Below are positions 6,528-10,033 of a DNA stretch of 10,033 nt, one piece after another. Every line of letters begins with the position of its first letter. The first letter of the stretch is position 1. The translations under genes and the position numbers were made by a program. This DNA is from Anaerolineaceae bacterium (GTDB lineage: Bacteria > Chloroflexota > Anaerolineae > Anaerolineales > Anaerolineaceae): positions 1-10,033 of the forward strand of contig PMIV01000123.1 in NCBI GenBank assembly GCA_003158355.1. The letters are read 5' to 3'. The notes under the pieces are model-generated. The model saw only the letters and a program-made list of their open reading frames with translations. It was not told where the DNA came from and made no database searches.

Positions 6528-7568
6528 ATGGATCAATCTAACGGCACTCCGAACCTCAATAAAGTAGGACTTTCCAGAAATGATTATCGCGGTACCTCTT
6601 CCACGCTTTGCCAGGGCTGCGGCCATAATGGTATTGCTGCCCAAATTGTAGCAGCTTGTTACGAAATGAATTTGCTGCCAGAAAAAGTGGTCAAATTCAG
6701 TGGGATCGGCTGCTCCAGCAAGAGCCCGACTTACTTTTTAGGACGTTCTTTTAGTTTCAATGGCCTGCACGGGCGCATGCCTTCTCTGGCGTTGGGTGCA
6801 TTATTTGCTGATCATACCCTCAAGGGGATCGGTCTGAGTGGCGACGGTGATTCTGCAAGTATCGGCCTGGGACAGTTCAAACACCTGGTGAGGCGTAATT
6901 TGCCTATGGTTTATATTGTGGAGAATAACGGCGTTTATGGGCTGACCAAGGGGCAATTTTCTGCCACAGCCGACCGCGGCTTATCTATGAAAAAACAGGG
7001 AACAAATCCGTATACGCCGGTGGATATCGCCATGGAAGCGCTGGTTTCCAATGCAACTTTTGTGGCCAGGTCTTTCGCCGGCGATCCGCACCAGGTAAGG
7101 GAATTACTCAAAGCTGCCATTGCGCATAACGGCATCGCGGTATTGGATATCATCAGTCCATGTGTTACCTTTGGCAATCACGAAGAATCAGTGCATTCCT
7201 ATTCCTATGGCAAGGAACATGAAGAACCGCTGCATGAGATCTCATTTGTTCCGGCCAGGGATGAAATTACTGTGGAAGATTTCGAAGAGGGTACCACAAG
7301 GGATGTGACACTGCACGACGGCAGCCAGGTGATTTTGAAAAAATTGGAAAAAGATTATGATCCGACCAACCGCTGGCAGGCGCTGCACATGCTGGAGGAT
7401 GCCCAGGAGAATAACTGGCTGGTCACCGGTCTGATCTTTGTCGACCCGGAGGCTCCTACCATGTTTGATTGGTACAACATGCCGGATATGCCGTTGAACC
7501 GCATGACCGAGAAACAGTTAAGACCGGCGCCAGAAACATTACAGAAAATAAATTCGTTGATGTTCTAG
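6528..7568 (+). CDS. korB: 2-oxoacid:ferredoxin oxidoreductase, beta subunit
   Basis: A 346-residue subunit carrying thiamine diphosphate and one 4Fe-4S cluster. The cluster ligands are visible: CQGC (C28, C31), GCSSKSP (C62) and SPCVTFGNH (C212). The thiamine-Mg motif is GDGDSASIG (105-113) followed by ENNGVYGLTKGQ (132-143). HGRMPSLALG (81-90) is the usual beta-subunit loop. After about residue 220 there is a C-terminal extension ending in the DPTNRWQAL region (about 287-295), seen in Kor-type beta subunits and not in short pyruvate-type ones. It partners KorA just upstream and ends at the shared terminator (7588-7627). Exact 2-oxoacid specificity (2-oxoglutarate or a broader substrate range) cannot be settled from sequence alone. 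Confidence 0.95.
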   Translation: MDQSNGTPNLNKVGLSRNDYRGTSSTLCQGCGHNGIAAQIVAACYEMNLLPEKVVKFSGIGCSSKSPTYFLGRSFSFNGLHGRMPSLALGALFADHTLKGIGLSGDGDSASIGLGQFKHLVRRNLPMVYIVENNGVYGLTKGQFSATADRGLSMKKQGTNPYTPVDIAMEALVSNATFVARSFAGDPHQVRELLKAAIAHNGIAVLDIISPCVTFGNHEESVHSYSYGKEHEEPLHEISFVPARDEITVEDFEEGTTRDVTLHDGSQVILKKLEKDYDPTNRWQALHMLEDAQENNWLVTGLIFVDPEAPTMFDWYNMPDMPLNRMTEKQLRPAPETLQKINSLMF

Positions 7569-7587
7569 ATTCGTAGGGCTAATAACT

Positions 7588-7627
7588 AAAAAAACTTCCT
7601 GACAATTTCACCAGGAAGTTTCTTTTT
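7588..7627. terminator. Bidirectional terminator between convergent korB and the sulfurtransferase gene
   Basis: A perfect 10-bp stem pairs 7592-7601 (AAACTTCCTG) with 7612-7621 (CAGGAAGTTT) around a 10-base loop. An A-run at 7588-7594 and a T-run at 7623-7627 flank it, so the structure gives a U-tract on either strand and can end both transcripts. The TGA stop of the minus-strand sulfurtransferase (7608-7610) lies in the loop, and its last codons form one stem arm. Confidence 0.88.
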
Positions 7628-8465
7628 GTATCACTGAGTGCTGCGGGTTGCGTATCCATTCACTCCAGGAACCGGCATAGAGGCGCGGTTGGGGCAAGCC
7701 GGCGATGGCCATAGCCAGCAAGTTGTGGCAAGAAGTGACCCCGGAACCGCAATAAACTGCGGTGTTTTCAGGGTTGAACCCCTTAATTAAGGCAGAATAT
7801 TGGTTTTTCAGAGTTTCTGCGGGCAGAAAAAGACCATTAGGATCCAGATTTAACCCGTAAAAATGGTCAACAGCGCCGGGTATGTGTCCAGCAACCGAGT
7901 CGATCGTCTCTTGTTTGCCAGCAAAGCGTTCTGGCGCGCGGGCATCCACCAACAACCATCCCGGTTTTCCTAAATTGTTCTCAACATCTGCGGTGGTAAC
8001 GATCCAGTCAGTCCGAGGTGTTCCGGTAAAATGACCGGGTTTGTTCTGATGAATCCCTGATTCATAGGGCAATTTCTGTTTCATCCATTCCGAGAAACCA
8101 CCATCAAGAACCGCCACTTTGGTATAGCCGTAGAACCGCAGCAGAAACCACAGGCGGGCAGCGAAACTACCCGCTGTAGAATCATAAGCAATCACCTGGG
8201 TGTTATTGTCAATGCCAAGACGAGACATTGATTTGAGAAAATCCTGCGGGTCTGGCAAGGGATGGCGACCAGTCAGTGGAGATTTGGCACCAGAGAGATC
8301 AGAATCGACATTTGCGTAAACTGCACCGGGAATGTGCATCTCAAGATAATTCTCTTCACCCCACTCGGGGTGCATCAGGTCAAAACGACAATCCATAATG
8401 ACCCAATCTTTGGTATTCAGATTTGTAAACAGATCAGCGCAAGAAAGAATGGTTTCGTATGCCAT
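7608..8465 (-). CDS. Two-domain sulfurtransferase (3-mercaptopyruvate sulfurtransferase-like)
   Basis: A 285-residue protein with tandem rhodanese domains. The N-terminal domain (about 5-130) is the inactive one: IAYDSTAGSFAARLW (92-106) has D95 where the catalytic cysteine would be. The C-terminal domain (about 155-275) carries the active loop CGSGVTSCH with catalytic C239. The CGSGVT loop is typical of 3-mercaptopyruvate sulfurtransferases; classical thiosulfate sulfurtransferases have CRKGVT. The likely reaction moves sulfane sulfur from 3-mercaptopyruvate to a thiol acceptor, releasing pyruvate. DARAPERFAG (174-183) and AGHIPGAV (192-199) are standard rhodanese motifs. No signal peptide is seen. 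It starts 11 bases after the pyruvate kinase stop, with a weak AAAGG site, so it is probably translated from the pyruvate kinase transcript. Confidence 0.92.
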   Translation of the reverse strand: MAYETILSCADLFTNLNTKDWVIMDCRFDLMHPEWGEENYLEMHIPGAVYANVDSDLSGAKSPLTGRHPLPDPQDFLKSMSRLGIDNNTQVIAYDSTAGSFAARLWFLLRFYGYTKVAVLDGGFSEWMKQKLPYESGIHQNKPGHFTGTPRTDWIVTTADVENNLGKPGWLLVDARAPERFAGKQETIDSVAGHIPGAVDHFYGLNLDPNGLFLPAETLKNQYSALIKGFNPENTAVYCGSGVTSCHNLLAMAIAGLPQPRLYAGSWSEWIRNPQHSVIQKETSW

Positions 8466-8476
8466 TGTTTAGCCTT

Positions 8477-9931
8477 TTATTGTACTTTTTCACCAATGTT
8501 ATGCAGTAATGCTAAATTCGGTAAATGTAAGGCAGGCAGCGGGAAACCAGTGATTAGAACTACCTGCTCGCCTTTTTTATAATGATGTTCTTTTTGCAGA
8601 ACATTATCTACGCTTTGGACGACCCCTTCCAATGAGTCAACAAAAGAAATCTGTACTGGTTCTACACCCCAATACATGCTGCACAAGTTATAAACGTTTT
8701 TATTAGGGGTGAATGCCATGATGGGCACCCGCGGCCGCGCTTTCGACATCAATAAAGCGGTACGACCGGTTTGGGTGAGGACAGCGCAAGCAGAGACTTT
8801 GCGATCGTGAGCCAATTCGCGGGCTGCGCGGGTCATGGCAATGGCGTCATCTTGCAGAGCATCTTTCGGGAAATCGACAGCATGGCCCCATTCTTCGTAA
8901 TGGGCTTCAGCTTCGCGGACAATAGAATCCATCATCAGTACGCTTTCCACAGGATAACTGCCATTGGCGGTTTCACCAGAAAGCATGACGGCATCCGTAC
9001 CATCAAAGACGGCGTTGGCAACATCAGAAGCTTCGGCACGGGTGGGACGTGGATTGTGGATCATGGAGTCCAACATTTGAGTGGCAGTGATCACAACTTT
9101 TGCATGGCGGTTGGCCATGTGAATGATCTCTTTTTGGATGATCGGCACCAGCGAAGGAGAAGTTTCGACTCCAAGGTCACCCCGTGCGACCATCACGCCG
9201 TCCGCTTCATGCATGATCTCATGCAAATTATGAATCGCCTCAGGGCGTTCAAGTTTGGCAATGATTCCGGGACCTTTTTTACCGGGCTGGTAGGTTTGGA
9301 TCAGTTCACGCACTGCATGAATTTCAGCTGCGGTATGAACAAACGAAATTGCCACAAAATCCACTTTTTGTTCCAACCCAAACTGTAGGTCAATTTTGTC
9401 TTTTTCGGTCGGAATCGGAATTTGCAGATCGGCTCCGGGTAAATTAACACCCTTATGTGAAGTTAACGATCCGCCCAAAACTACCTTGGTAATAACCGTA
9501 TCGCCTTCGACGCCGGTTACCTGTAATTCCATATGCCCATCATCAAGCAAAATACGATTGCCGACTTTTACTGCACGAGCCAGATTAGGAACGTCAAGTG
9601 GAAGGTAGATTTCACCTGATATTTGCTGCGGGGCTGCGCTCTCAATAGCATAGAGATTGACAACCATGCCGGTCTGTAAATTAATGCCTTCTTCAGGGAG
9701 TTCTCCAACTCTTAATTTGGGACCCTGTAAATCTTGCAAGATGGCAATAGGCCGCTTCATTTCTTCGGAGAGACATCGAATGGTTTTTATCAGTATTGCA
9801 TGGGATTCATGTGAACCATGAGAAAAATTCAGGCGGGCAACATTCATACCCGCTTCAACTAATTTTCGAATTGTTGCTTCGTCTGAGGAAGTAGGTCCAA
9901 GTGTACAGACGATTTTTGCATAACGAGTCAT
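8477..9931 (-). CDS. pyk: Pyruvate kinase
   Basis: A 484-residue glycolytic enzyme that transfers phosphate from phosphoenolpyruvate to ADP, giving pyruvate and ATP. The catalytic barrel shows KIVCTLGPTS (6-15), RLNFSHG (33-39), LQDLQGPKLR (65-74) and the lid B domain from about 75 to 170. IIAKLERPEA (223-232) holds the catalytic K226 and metal ligand E228, and MVARGDLGVE (247-256) the second metal site. ATQMLDSMI (283-291), PRPTRAE (294-300) and DAVMLSGETA (313-322) follow. The C-terminal regulatory domain runs from about 360 to 484; there is no extra PEP-utilising domain of the Bacillus type. An AAGGA site lies eight bases before the ATG on the minus strand, and a good promoter precedes it. 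The sulfurtransferase gene follows in the same operon. Confidence 0.97.
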   Translation of the reverse strand: MTRYAKIVCTLGPTSSDEATIRKLVEAGMNVARLNFSHGSHESHAILIKTIRCLSEEMKRPIAILQDLQGPKLRVGELPEEGINLQTGMVVNLYAIESAAPQQISGEIYLPLDVPNLARAVKVGNRILLDDGHMELQVTGVEGDTVITKVVLGGSLTSHKGVNLPGADLQIPIPTEKDKIDLQFGLEQKVDFVAISFVHTAAEIHAVRELIQTYQPGKKGPGIIAKLERPEAIHNLHEIMHEADGVMVARGDLGVETSPSLVPIIQKEIIHMANRHAKVVITATQMLDSMIHNPRPTRAEASDVANAVFDGTDAVMLSGETANGSYPVESVLMMDSIVREAEAHYEEWGHAVDFPKDALQDDAIAMTRAARELAHDRKVSACAVLTQTGRTALLMSKARPRVPIMAFTPNKNVYNLCSMYWGVEPVQISFVDSLEGVVQSVDNVLQKEHHYKKGEQVVLITGFPLPALHLPNLALLHNIGEKVQ

Positions 9932-9964
9932 TTTTCTAATCCTTTGATATTAATTCTTAAGATT

Positions 9965-9993
9965 ATCATAACCGATGAAATGAAAAACGACAA
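9965..9993 (-). promoter_or_regulatory. Promoter of the pyruvate kinase-sulfurtransferase operon
   Basis: Read on the minus strand, TTGTCG (9993-9988) is followed after exactly 17 bases by TATGAT (9970-9965), matching 4 of 6 and 5 of 6 of the sigma-70 consensus. It lies about 35 bases before the pyk start codon. The upstream sequence to the window edge is AT-rich, and I saw no operator-like repeat in it. Confidence 0.6.
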
Positions 9994-10033
9994 TAATAGT
10001 AGATAGAGTTAATTTTGAAAAGCACCCTGGAGT

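Noticed and set aside
8771..9388. Plus-strand open frame of about 205 codons opposite pyruvate kinase
   Set aside because: Despite its length it is fully antisense to an unmistakable pyruvate kinase, and its translation shows no recognisable fold or motif.

Overview
The window looks like an ordinary chromosomal stretch from a free-living, probably anaerobic or facultative bacterium. The gene content and protein style fit the Chloroflexota, and within them an Anaerolineae-like lineage best: a DUF59-Mrp protein without the usual CxxC, a cysteine-rich PSP1/RicT protein, and a gamma-alpha fused 2-oxoacid:ferredoxin oxidoreductase. This placement is inference from recalled family resemblance; there is no rRNA or marker alignment behind it. 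No mobile element, CRISPR array, tRNA or rRNA was seen.

Layout. (1) Bases 1-366 hold the last 121 codons of glmS, closed by a hairpin terminator (417-461). (2) After a 322-base spacer with one credible promoter, a four-gene plus-strand cluster runs from about 704 to 3767: a small six-cysteine protein, an Mrp/ApbC-type P-loop ATPase, a PSP1-domain RicT-like protein and a PIG-L zinc deacetylase. Spacing is tight (16, 13 and 2 bases), and a textbook terminator (3806-3834) closes it. (3) A FadR-type GntR regulator (3887-4588) has its own promoter, tucked against that terminator. (4) korA (gamma-alpha fusion) and korB (4715-7568) follow, with one base between them. (5) On the minus strand, pyruvate kinase (9931-8477) and a 3-mercaptopyruvate sulfurtransferase-like two-domain rhodanese (8465-7608) form a short operon converging on korB. 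The shared terminator overlaps the end of the sulfurtransferase gene.

How the genes may work together. The first cluster has an iron-sulfur and thiol theme: an Fe-S carrier-type ATPase, a RicT-like protein whose Bacillus relative sits in an Fe-S-containing complex, a small protein with two CxxC pairs, and a deacetylase of the family that makes bacillithiol and mycothiol. The second half centres on 2-oxoacid metabolism: pyruvate kinase makes pyruvate, the mercaptopyruvate enzyme releases pyruvate with sulfane sulfur, and KorAB oxidises a 2-oxoacid to its acyl-CoA with ferredoxin reduction. The regulator in front of korAB may sense a related acid.

The most unusual point is that Mrp lacks the CxxC that normally holds its bridging cluster, while its upstream neighbour carries two CxxC pairs. 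Most of the rest is housekeeping, and no clearly new system was found.
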